The notes beneath the pieces are model-generated. The model saw only the letters and a list, made by a program, of their open reading frames with translations. It was not told the origin of the DNA and ran no database searches. Positions 31,171-37,874 of a stretch of 64,000 bases of DNA are shown one piece after another. How positions within the stretch are numbered: position 1 is the stretch's first letter; each line of letters opens with the position of its first letter. A program made the translations under genes and the position numbers. Source of the DNA: a virus; IMG/VR virus record IMGVR_UViG_3300034198_024692, positions 1-64,000 of that record. One strand, 5' to 3'.

Positions 31171-31767
31171 ATGAACTTAGGTCCAAATCCAGTTAATACT
31201 ACTTTTCAGTATTTATTAAATCAAAGTGGTACCAATATAACATTGGGTAATAATGCAGCAGTCAATTGGGATGGAGCTAATGTTGTTACTAGAACTGGCG
31301 CACAAACTATAAGTGGAATTAAGACATTCGCGAGCAATATAGCTGCTGCAAGTTTTGGTAATGGAGCATCAAATAATAGTTTTGGTGTTATAGCATCAAC
31401 TAATGATTTTGGAGGTTTCGCAACTAATTATTTTGGAAATTCATCTCTTAATAATGAGTTTGGGCAAGATGCTCAACAAAATACTTTTGGTGTAAATTGT
31501 CTAACAAATGCTTTTGGAGACCAAAATGAAGGAGGAGATACAATAAATAATTTTGGCTCAAGGGCTCAAAATTTTTTTGGAGATCAAGGATTTAATACTT
31601 TCGGTGGAGGATCATTTAATTCTGGAATCAAAGTCTTATTGCCTCAATTCAGTGGAGCTTCATCTCAAGCTGGACAATTTGGAGAATTGAGAGTTAGTGG
31701 TAGTGGTTTATATGTATGCACTGGCACAGCTGGAGGATGGAGAAGAACTTTTTTACAATCTTTCTAA
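31171..31767 (+). CDS. Tail fibre protein with NxFG repeats
   Basis: A 198-residue fibre-like protein. After an N-terminal segment (NPVNTTFQYLLNQSGTNITLG) comes a GAQTISGIKTFASNI motif also seen in the fibre gene at 61908-63062 (DQSIAGNKTFSDNI), which is common in trimeric phage fibres. Residues 70-150 consist of short repeats around N-x-F-G (NSFGV, NDFGG, NEFGQ, NTFGV, NAFGD, NNFGS, NTFGG) about every 8-12 residues, as expected of a beta-helix or triple-beta-spiral shaft. A C-terminal GELRVSGSGLYVCTG...GWRRTF module resembles fibre tip domains. It is short, perhaps a tip or side fibre. Confidence 0.68.
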   Translation: MNLGPNPVNTTFQYLLNQSGTNITLGNNAAVNWDGANVVTRTGAQTISGIKTFASNIAAASFGNGASNNSFGVIASTNDFGGFATNYFGNSSLNNEFGQDAQQNTFGVNCLTNAFGDQNEGGDTINNFGSRAQNFFGDQGFNTFGGGSFNSGIKVLLPQFSGASSQAGQFGELRVSGSGLYVCTGTAGGWRRTFLQSF

Positions 31768-31770
31768 TAT

Positions 31771-32064
31771 ATGTTAATACAAAATACATCACCAGTTATA
31801 GTGCCTTCTTCAGAAGAAGTAGTTTTTGACTCTCTATGGATATCAAGAGTTATTATAGATACTCCAAATGCAAAATCAGATGGAAGAGCAATTATAGAAG
31901 TGCTACCTTATAATGCAGGCAAAAAGGAAGTGCTGAATCAACCTAGGCATTTTCGTATTGAAAATCTATGGCATAAAATAGAAGAAATTCCAGAATTTTC
32001 TGAAGCAATGGCCAAAATTATTGAAGTAGTTCAACTTCTTGAATCAGAAAATCAAGCAAGTTAA
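31771..32064 (+). CDS. Small hypothetical protein after fibre gene
   Basis: A 97-residue protein with an N-terminal beta part (SPVIVPSSEEVVFDSLWISRVIIDTPNAKSDGRAIIEVLPY, in two strands) and a C-terminal helix (EEIPEFSEAMAKIIEVVQLLESE). Unrecognised. It is four bases from the fibre stop codon and overlaps the tail end of the convergent minus-strand gene by four bases. A fibre-associated chaperone or attachment adaptor is possible from position only. Confidence 0.6.
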   Translation: MLIQNTSPVIVPSSEEVVFDSLWISRVIIDTPNAKSDGRAIIEVLPYNAGKKEVLNQPRHFRIENLWHKIEEIPEFSEAMAKIIEVVQLLESENQAS

Positions 32065-32480
32065 CTTTTGCCGAAGTCAACTTTGACTTTATTATTTTCG
32101 AATGATTTCATTTGATCTGGATGCCTTGCTCCCTTACGTTTCGCAGAATAATCAGAGAAGTATTTCTCTTTAACTGGATCTTTACCTCCAGCTAAAGCCG
32201 CTCTCTTATCGCTCAGTTCTGCGCTTCTATCAAGAAGGTCTCCATATGTGCCTTTTTTGTTTTGTGTTTTATCTACAAATTGCTTAGATGAAAAGGGGTC
32301 TACTTGAGAATCAATTGAAGCATTCGGAACAGTAAATACTCGCTTCCAAGTATTCTCATCTCCGTTTTTACCAAAGTATTCATGAACTTCGTTCATAGAC
32401 TGAACGATTTCAATATACTCATCTGTTTCCGTATTGTGATATATGTAGATTGGCAAGTTAGACCTCCTTTTATTATTCAA
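32061..32480 (-). CDS. FmdB-like small protein without cysteines
   Basis: A 139-residue protein whose start, LPIYIYHNTETDEYIEIVQSMNEVHEYFG, resembles FmdB/zinc-ribbon regulatory domains (usually P-x-Y-x-Y-x-C-x-x-C) but with the metal-binding Cys replaced, so the ribbon cannot bind zinc in the usual way. The C-terminus is basic and low complexity (KRKGARHPDQMKSF). It is the last gene of the minus-strand operon, overlapping the glycosyltransferase gene by eight bases. Such proteins are common in large phages; function unknown. Confidence 0.6.
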   Translation of the reverse strand: MNNKRRSNLPIYIYHNTETDEYIEIVQSMNEVHEYFGKNGDENTWKRVFTVPNASIDSQVDPFSSKQFVDKTQNKKGTYGDLLDRSAELSDKRAALAGGKDPVKEKYFSDYSAKRKGARHPDQMKSFENNKVKVDFGKS

Positions 32481-33552
32481 AAATGGAGCTGAGTATTTTA
32501 TCAGCAGTATTCTTATATGTCATTTCTTTAGAAAGGTTTAAACCTTCTGTGTTAACTGATCCATATTTATCAGCCGCAATTTGCATAGCTGAAATAACTT
32601 CGTCTTCATTCCAATCAAAGATTTCTCCTTGATTGTATTCAGATCCTTTAGAAAAGAAGAAGTTATCGTAAACTGGAATTTTTCTACTTGGCTCAACTAA
32701 GATACTGTTTTGTGAATTTGCCCAATCTTTGTGAGATGTAGCATTCAAAATAACGCTCCACTTGCCAAGACAAGTTGCATTAAAGCTTGGAAGATTCCAG
32801 CCTTCTGCGCCACTAAGACCAGTCAAGTCGATATCAATAGCATTCATTAGCTCATTGACTTCTTTGTTTGTCTTCAGATATGGAAGGAAGTTTATATTTG
32901 TATATCTCTTTCCATCTAAGACAGAAGCAATAATTGCCTGCATCTGCTCTGGCTTGAAGAATGGGTTCGTAACACAGCAAGTAAGCTGATATCTATTATC
33001 ATTGCCAAATTTCTTGAGCCAAGCCTTGATGATTTTCTCAGTATGCTTCCTCTTCTCAAATTTTCCCATCAAACCAAAGTGGATAACTCCACTTAAATAG
33101 GTTTTGTTGTTTACGTGGAAATCACTATCAAATCCCATTGGGACAAAACTGCAATTATTGCAGCCAGAATCTTCAAACAAAGATTTCGCGTAATTAGAAC
33201 TAAAGAAAGTTCTGTCCTGAGACTTACAGACAGATACTTCTTGTTTAGTGGGCTCGCTACACTCATAAAAAGTCAAAAGACTTTGATTTTGAGACTTGCG
33301 ATTTTCGCTACCATTAAGATGCCACAACTTAAAAGAAGCTGGCTTATCAGCTAGAATATCCCATCTTTGATTAATCGACTTTTGAAGCCAATCATTAAAT
33401 AGAGAATCTTGTTCAAATGCAGAAAGATCTGGATTCCCAACTGGGAAAAGCCCAACGTCGATTTCCATCTTCGAGATTTCACGAAGAATGTTATAAGAGA
33501 CGTTGCCAAAACTCAAAGAGTTCAACGGAGCTTCAATAAGTAGTTTTTTCAT
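32473..33552 (-). CDS. GT-B glycosyltransferase (GT4-like)
   Basis: A 359-residue GT-B-fold glycosyltransferase. The linker into the C-terminal Rossmann domain (VIHFGLMGKFEKRKHTEKIIKAW, about 150-173) matches the family 4 pattern, and SGAEGWNLPSFNATCLGKWSVI near 255-276 corresponds to the donor-binding E-x7-E region (Glu258 kept, the second Glu replaced). It probably transfers a sugar from a nucleotide donor to DNA, a virion protein or a host glycan; the acceptor is unknown. It lies in an early-looking operon with SSB and sigma, away from the sugar locus at 40-48 kb. The start overlaps the SSB stop codon by one base. Confidence 0.78.
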   Translation of the reverse strand: MKKLLIEAPLNSLSFGNVSYNILREISKMEIDVGLFPVGNPDLSAFEQDSLFNDWLQKSINQRWDILADKPASFKLWHLNGSENRKSQNQSLLTFYECSEPTKQEVSVCKSQDRTFFSSNYAKSLFEDSGCNNCSFVPMGFDSDFHVNNKTYLSGVIHFGLMGKFEKRKHTEKIIKAWLKKFGNDNRYQLTCCVTNPFFKPEQMQAIIASVLDGKRYTNINFLPYLKTNKEVNELMNAIDIDLTGLSGAEGWNLPSFNATCLGKWSVILNATSHKDWANSQNSILVEPSRKIPVYDNFFFSKGSEYNQGEIFDWNEDEVISAMQIAADKYGSVNTEGLNLSKEMTYKNTADKILSSIFE

Positions 33553-33935
33553 TAGAACGGAATATCTTCGTCGGTGTCGCTTGATTCAGAATCGACAACT
33601 GCTGCGGAAGTTGTAGGCTTATCGCTTTTTTGTCCACCACCAAGGAACTTAACCTTATTTCCCTTGATGAACATCTTGCTTTGAGCATTTCCATCTTTTC
33701 CAGTCCAACTAGACATGGAAAGTTCTCCTTCCACCATTGCTTCACGACCCTTTACCAAATACTTTTGGCAAACTTCAGCAGTCTTCTCCCAAGTTTCCAC
33801 ATCAATAAAACACTTATTCTTTGCGTTACTTTCAGAGATACAAATTCGGAAAGTGCAAATAGACTTTCCAGTATTCGTGACGCGAGTTTCTGGATCTTTA
33901 ACAAGATGACCGATTGCGATAATTGTGTTATACAT
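33552..33935 (-). CDS. ssb: Single-stranded DNA-binding protein
   Basis: A 127-residue SSB of bacterial type. The OB-fold core runs from MYNTIIAIGHLVKDPETRVTN to about residue 95, with FIDVETWEKTAEVCQKYLVKG and REAMVEGELSMSSW as typical SSB strand/helix elements. An acidic disordered tail ends DEDIPF, the conserved tip that recruits replication partners in bacterial SSBs. It coats single-stranded DNA during replication and recombination and would work with the RecA-like, primase and polymerase proteins encoded at 48-57 kb. It overlaps the sigma factor gene upstream by eight bases. Confidence 0.93.
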   Translation of the reverse strand: MYNTIIAIGHLVKDPETRVTNTGKSICTFRICISESNAKNKCFIDVETWEKTAEVCQKYLVKGREAMVEGELSMSSWTGKDGNAQSKMFIKGNKVKFLGGGQKSDKPTTSAAVVDSESSDTDEDIPF

Positions 33936-34497
33936 TTTTTATTTCGTTTTTTGCTTTGTTGATAAACTTATTATGAATATCAATACATCCTTGAATACTC
34001 ATATTAAGTTCTTTGGAGATTTCTTTCCAAGAATGAGCTTTATTATATCCGAAAGAGTATCTCATGTCAATAATCTTTTTCACTCTTGAATCTGAATTTT
34101 TTTCAGCCATGTCTAAAACTCTTTTCAAGATTTCCTTAGACTGAACATCTGACAAGAAATCCTCTGAGCTTTGTTTTTCCTTGATTGAATCATCAAGAGG
34201 CTCTTCAATCATTTTTTTATTCTTATTATATAGATTGAGGCACTTCCAGCGAGTTTCATTTGCCAAATAAGTTGGGAATTTTGTATTTTTATCTGCTTTA
34301 TATTTTAAAGCGGCAGAATAAATAGAAAAGTCTTTATCTAGTATTATATCTGCTTTATTAATAAAGTTACAACTATCAGATACAGTTTTATTAACCATAT
34401 CAAGATAAATACCAGAGTGCCTATTTATCAACTCTTTTAGACTATCACTGTCCTGATTATCTTTTATTTTGATTATAAGCGACAAGTCTGAGTCCAT
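33928..34497 (-). CDS. Second sigma-70-like factor
   Basis: A 189-residue protein with sigma-70 architecture. Region-2-like sequence covers roughly 12-95 (DSDSLKELINRHSGIYLDMV, then KFPTYLANETRWKCLNLYNKNKK). A linker follows, then a clear region-4 helix-turn-helix at about 138-185 (RVKKIIDMRYSFGYNKAHSWKEISKELNMSIQGC, shown in two parts). It should bind host RNA polymerase core and direct it to phage promoters. It lies in the sigma70-driven operon with nucleotide-metabolism genes, so it may be made early and switch transcription to the GTGTAA-type promoters. The window therefore carries two sigma-like factors. Confidence 0.78.
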   Translation of the reverse strand: MDSDLSLIIKIKDNQDSDSLKELINRHSGIYLDMVNKTVSDSCNFINKADIILDKDFSIYSAALKYKADKNTKFPTYLANETRWKCLNLYNKNKKMIEEPLDDSIKEKQSSEDFLSDVQSKEILKRVLDMAEKNSDSRVKKIIDMRYSFGYNKAHSWKEISKELNMSIQGCIDIHNKFINKAKNEIKNV

Positions 34498-35060
34498 AAT
34501 TCTAATTCTTTTTCTGGAACAAGCTTATGAAGTGTTTCATAAGCTACGGCTGTTAGCCAGTTTAAATTTTCAACAGTAGTCCAAGATAATTGGAAATCAG
34601 AACGATTTATGAGAATATCGTTATTCTCAGATTCTGTTTCATTTGCTGGTTCAACCATAGCGCCATTTTCTAGATATCTGCTTACAAAAACAGAATATCC
34701 TCCTTTGTCTTTAAGCCAATCCATTTCATTACCAAACCTAACATCAGTTATAATGTTAACTTTGTTTTCATCAAGTTGAGATTCAACATGATCGATCCAG
34801 ATATTTGGATTCTGCTTTCTCCGAACTTCAGTTCCCCATGTTACTAGAAATGGTCGGATTATCTTTTTTTCCTCATCATCTTGAGTAAAAGAGTCAATTC
34901 CGATTGTCTTTTGCAAGAAGTCTTTTACTTCGATCTTTAATTGATTTGCGAAAGACATTTTATGAGAAGCGATGTTCATGCTGCTCAAAACTTCGATCAA
35001 ACAATCAGCAAATGTATCTTTGCCGCTTCTTGCGGCACCAGAAATTCCAATAATTTTCAC
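34473..35060 (-). CDS. Deoxynucleoside monophosphate kinase
   Basis: A 195-residue P-loop kinase of the T4 gp1 (dNMP kinase) type, which phosphorylates dNMPs for DNA synthesis. P-loop GAARSGKDT lies at 8-16. PFLVTWGTEVRRKQNPNIWIDHV (about 90-112) and NIITDVRFGNEMDWLKDKGG (about 122-141) are the substrate-binding and lid elements seen in this family. It overlaps dUTPase upstream by four bases and the sigma gene downstream by 25 bases, so expression is coupled. Confidence 0.88.
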   Translation of the reverse strand: MKIIGISGAARSGKDTFADCLIEVLSSMNIASHKMSFANQLKIEVKDFLQKTIGIDSFTQDDEEKKIIRPFLVTWGTEVRRKQNPNIWIDHVESQLDENKVNIITDVRFGNEMDWLKDKGGYSVFVSRYLENGAMVEPANETESENNDILINRSDFQLSWTTVENLNWLTAVAYETLHKLVPEKELELWTQTCRL

Positions 35061-35581
35061 GCTCCAGTGCTGCCAAAGCCTCCCGAATTTCTATTGGTTT
35101 CTTCAAAAGATGAAACAAGATGAAGATCTGGAGTATATGTTTTTGCGAACACAAGCTGCCCGATCTTATCGCCCTTCTTATAAATCTTAGATTTATCTAC
35201 TTCAAGTAGTAGACCGCCATGCCCAATAATATAATTATCTGGCTGAGGCACATATTTAAATCTAAACTTAATAGTACCTCTATACCCGTTATCAATAAGA
35301 CCAATACTATTAGCCATTGTTAAGTTAGTCTTAGAAATTGAAGACCTTGGGAAAGCAAAAGTATGATATCCTTCTTGCGGAGAGATAATTAAATCTGTAT
35401 CGTATTCTATATAATCAATAGAACTATAGTAATAGTCAAGTTGTCGCTTGCCAACAATAATTGGATCTGAAGCAGCTATTACATCGTATCCAGCATCACC
35501 AATATGAGCAGGCTTCAATACATTAGATTCAGAGTTAATCTGAACAATAGATAAGTTATTATTTTCAATCATCTTTGTCAA
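35057..35581 (-). CDS. dut: dUTP diphosphatase
   Basis: A 174-residue trimeric-type dUTPase that hydrolyses dUTP to dUMP, keeping uracil out of DNA. The family motifs are visible in order: AGYDV (about 29-33), PRSSIS (79-84), GLIDNGYRGTI (94-104), a GDKIGQLVF motif near 137-145, and the C-terminal RNSGGFGSTG. Residues 42-65 contain a slightly longer insertion (KRQLDYYYSSIDYIEYDTDL) than in the shortest dUTPases. It overlaps the gene on each side. Confidence 0.94.
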   Translation of the reverse strand: MTKMIENNNLSIVQINSESNVLKPAHIGDAGYDVIAASDPIIVGKRQLDYYYSSIDYIEYDTDLIISPQEGYHTFAFPRSSISKTNLTMANSIGLIDNGYRGTIKFRFKYVPQPDNYIIGHGGLLLEVDKSKIYKKGDKIGQLVFAKTYTPDLHLVSSFEETNRNSGGFGSTGA

Positions 35582-35846
35582 TATGTTTAATTAATTCAGC
35601 AGCATATTTATGCATACCGATATCTGCCAAAACAGAAGGTGAGTATATAAGACGAGTTTCCTCTATGTCTTTTTTGATTGGAATCACTGAAATGACAGCT
35701 CCAACTGAAAATTTATCGCCATCGGATTCCAAAAGCTTTTCTAAAGCTAAAGAAGCAGCAGTTTCATGAGATACTGCATCGTCGATAACGATATTCCAGT
35801 CTGCGCTAGAGCAGAGGTACGACTGATATACGGTTTCTTTTGACAT
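35565..35846 (-). CDS. Small hypothetical protein, first in early operon
   Basis: A 93-residue protein of unknown family, mixed alpha/beta: YLCSSADWNIVIDDAVSHETAASLALEKLLESDG followed by FSVGAVISVIPIKK and a final helix (MHKYAAELIKHIDKDD). It is the first gene behind the consensus sigma70 promoter at 35855-35883 and overlaps dUTPase by 17 bases. Being first in an early operon it could be a regulator or host-takeover factor; that is only suggestive. Confidence 0.6.
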   Translation of the reverse strand: MSKETVYQSYLCSSADWNIVIDDAVSHETAASLALEKLLESDGDKFSVGAVISVIPIKKDIEETRLIYSPSVLADIGMHKYAAELIKHIDKDD

Positions 35847-35854
35847 GTCAATGT

Positions 35855-35883
35855 AATATATCAGATGTTCTCAAATTTGTCAA
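35855..35883 (-). promoter_or_regulatory. Consensus sigma70-type promoter
   Basis: On the minus strand TTGACA, a 17-base spacer and TATATT. The -10 box ends nine bases before the ATG at 35846, so the transcript would have almost no leader. It differs from the GTGTAA class and would be read by host polymerase early in infection. Confidence 0.75.
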
Positions 35884-36137
35884 TAATCAAAATTTTCATG
35901 CATTAAATTAATTTTGGATAACTTTAGAAAGGAAAACCGAATACGCATAGAACAACTTCACTTAAAATTAATTTAATCGTATTCGTAGTATATTAATCGT
36001 TGTTTGTTCTTGGCTCATCAAAAGTTCTTTGTTTTTTAATCGAAAAGCAACTACGTAATCGTAGTATATTTTTTCTAGTTGTCAAGAAAATAATTAAGAA
36101 AAATTTTCAGTTGCAAAAGAGCTGGATCTAAAGTACC

Positions 36138-36149
36138 GTGTAAAATATA
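36138..36149 (+). promoter_or_regulatory. GTGTAA-type promoter before nrdB
   Basis: GTGTAAAATATA ends five bases before the ATG at 36155. Confidence 0.58.
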
Positions 36150-36154
36150 CTACT

Positions 36155-37126
36155 ATGATTTTTACCGAGCAAGTTTCAAGAAAGCCAAATAGATACCCAT
36201 GGACAGAGCAATTTATAGAGGCAATGCATAATGGCTTTTGGACTGACAAGGAGTTCAATTTCAAGTCTGATGTTCAACAATTTAAGGTCTCTCTCACCGA
36301 TCAAGAAAGAGAAGTGATCGTGAGAACCCTTTCGGCAATTGGGCAAATAGAAGTCGCCGTAAAGACCTTTTGGGCAAAGCTTGGAGACAACCTCCCACAC
36401 CCATCCATGCAGGATTTAGGCTACGTTATGGCCAACGTGGAGGTTATTCACAACAATGCATATGAAAGGCTTCTTAACGTTTTAGATTTAGAAGATATTT
36501 TTGAAGAAAACCTTAAGCTTGAGTGGATTCAAGGTAGAGTTAAATACCTCAGAAAGTATACTCACAAATTTTACAAAGATTCAAAAAAACAATATTTGTA
36601 TGCTTTGATTCTTTTTACTCTTTTCGTTGAAAACGTTTCTTTGTTTAGTCAGTTCTATATTATTAATCATTTTGCTCGTTTCAAAAATGTATTGAAGGAT
36701 ACTGATCAACAAGTCAAGTACACTCGCAATGAAGAAAATATCCATGCTCTAGTTGGCATCAAAATTATCAATACTATCAGAGAAGAGTATCCAGAACTAT
36801 TTGATTCTGATCTTGAGTCAAAGATCGCTCATGAAGCAGTTCAAGCTTTTGAATCTGAAAGCAAGATTGTAGACTGGATGATCAATGGATTGAATGAAGA
36901 GTTTTTGTCTGCACCAATTCTCAAAGAGTTCATCAAAAACAGAATCAATGAATCGATGGCTCAAATTGGCTTTAAAAAAGTCTTTGAAATTGATCAAGAT
37001 CTGTTATCATTAACGACTTGGTTCGATGAAGAGCTTTTAGGGAATAACATGACCGACTTCTTTCATAGTAAAGATATTGGGTATTCTAAAAAATCTCAAT
37101 GTTTTGATGAACTTGAATTATTTTGA
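36155..37126 (+). CDS. nrdB: Ribonucleotide reductase small subunit (class I)
   Basis: A 323-residue R2 subunit carrying the di-metal/tyrosyl radical cofactor. Likely ligands are Glu66, Glu96 and His99 (EVIHNNAY), Glu159 (FVEN), and Glu194 and His197 (EENIH). Tyr103, four residues after His99, sits where the radical tyrosine is expected. Length is typical of phage R2 proteins. It works with the NrdA encoded at 37875, from which it is separated by a homing endonuclease gene. The reaction supplies dNDPs, complementing the dNMP kinase and dUTPase of the divergent operon. Confidence 0.94.
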   Translation: MIFTEQVSRKPNRYPWTEQFIEAMHNGFWTDKEFNFKSDVQQFKVSLTDQEREVIVRTLSAIGQIEVAVKTFWAKLGDNLPHPSMQDLGYVMANVEVIHNNAYERLLNVLDLEDIFEENLKLEWIQGRVKYLRKYTHKFYKDSKKQYLYALILFTLFVENVSLFSQFYIINHFARFKNVLKDTDQQVKYTRNEENIHALVGIKIINTIREEYPELFDSDLESKIAHEAVQAFESESKIVDWMINGLNEEFLSAPILKEFIKNRINESMAQIGFKKVFEIDQDLLSLTTWFDEELLGNNMTDFFHSKDIGYSKKSQCFDELELF

Positions 37127-37144
37127 TATTCAACAGGTCGTTTG

Positions 37145-37157
37145 GTGTAAAACATAT
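37145..37157 (+). promoter_or_regulatory. GTGTAA-type promoter before homing endonuclease
   Basis: GTGTAAAACATAT ends one base before the ATG at 37159. The free-standing endonuclease thus brings or uses its own promoter motif. Confidence 0.5.
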
Positions 37158-37158
37158 T

Positions 37159-37869
37159 ATGACACAGCCGTATTTTTATATTATAAAACATATTCCAAGT
37201 CAAAAATATTATGCTGGCTGCAAAATTAATTCTTCAGCAGATCCATGTAACTTAATGACTCAAGAAGGTTATAGAACAACCTCTAAAGTAGTCAAAAAAT
37301 TAATTGAAAAAGATGGAATTAATTCATTCTTAGTATTAAAAATTAAAGTTTTTGAAAATGGAAAACAAGCTTTAATTTATGAAAATAGATTTCTTAAGAA
37401 GGTCAATGCTGCTGAAAACGAAAAGTTTCTTAACTTACATAACGGCGGAAAAGATTTTGTTAATAAGGGCGGATACAAACTATCTGAATCTACAAAAAAC
37501 AAAATGAAAAAACCAAAATCAAAAGAAACAATCGAAAAACAAAAAGAAGCTCTCAAAAATAGATCAAAAGAATCTTATAGAAAAATGATTGAAACTAGAA
37601 AGAATAGCGGCAAACCATGGATCTCTGAAGAGCAGCGTGAAAAAATTAAATTATTTAATGCTAAGTATTGGAGTGATGAAAAAAAAGAACAGCATAGAAA
37701 AATAATGATTGATTACTATAAAAAAAATTCAATTTCAGAAGAAACTCGAAAAAAATTACAAAATTTAAACTCTGGAGAGTCGAATAATATGTATGGAAAA
37801 AAACATAGCGAATCTGCTAAAGAAAAAATGAGAGCGGCTTGGGAAAAGAGAAGGAATAAAAATAAATAA
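37159..37869 (+). CDS. GIY-YIG homing endonuclease with NUMOD3 repeats
   Basis: A 236-residue free-standing homing endonuclease. The N-terminal nuclease domain has FYIIKHIPSQKYYAGCK, a variant of GIY...YIG, a conserved-type glutamate in ALIYENRFL, and an NLHNGGK turn. The C-terminal half has repeated DNA-binding NUMOD3-type units (SESTKNKMKKPKSKETIEKQ, SEETRKKLQNLNSGESNNMYGKKHSES read in two parts). ATG 37159 is chosen over the in-frame TTG at 37123 because it follows the promoter motif. It lies between nrdB and nrdA, a classic site for such elements, and would spread by cutting genomes lacking it. Confidence 0.87.
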   Translation: MTQPYFYIIKHIPSQKYYAGCKINSSADPCNLMTQEGYRTTSKVVKKLIEKDGINSFLVLKIKVFENGKQALIYENRFLKKVNAAENEKFLNLHNGGKDFVNKGGYKLSESTKNKMKKPKSKETIEKQKEALKNRSKESYRKMIETRKNSGKPWISEEQREKIKLFNAKYWSDEKKEQHRKIMIDYYKKNSISEETRKKLQNLNSGESNNMYGKKHSESAKEKMRAAWEKRRNKNK

Positions 37870-37874
37870 AATAT

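Larger units (their letters stand above)
35847..36154. promoter_or_regulatory. Divergent regulatory region
   Basis: About 300 bases without a gene between divergent operons. It holds the minus-strand sigma70 promoter (35855-35883), two near-identical elements ending TCGTAGTATATT (about 35979-35995 and 36057-36072), AT-rich sequence containing TTAAAATTAATTTAA, and a GTGTAA motif just before nrdB. It is the main transcription divergence point in the window and may contain operator sites or an origin; neither is proven. Confidence 0.6.

Noticed and set aside
35847-36154. tRNA gene in the divergent region
   Set aside because: No cloverleaf, GTTCRA-type T-loop or CCA end visible on either strand here, nor elsewhere on inspection; a tRNA search program would decide.
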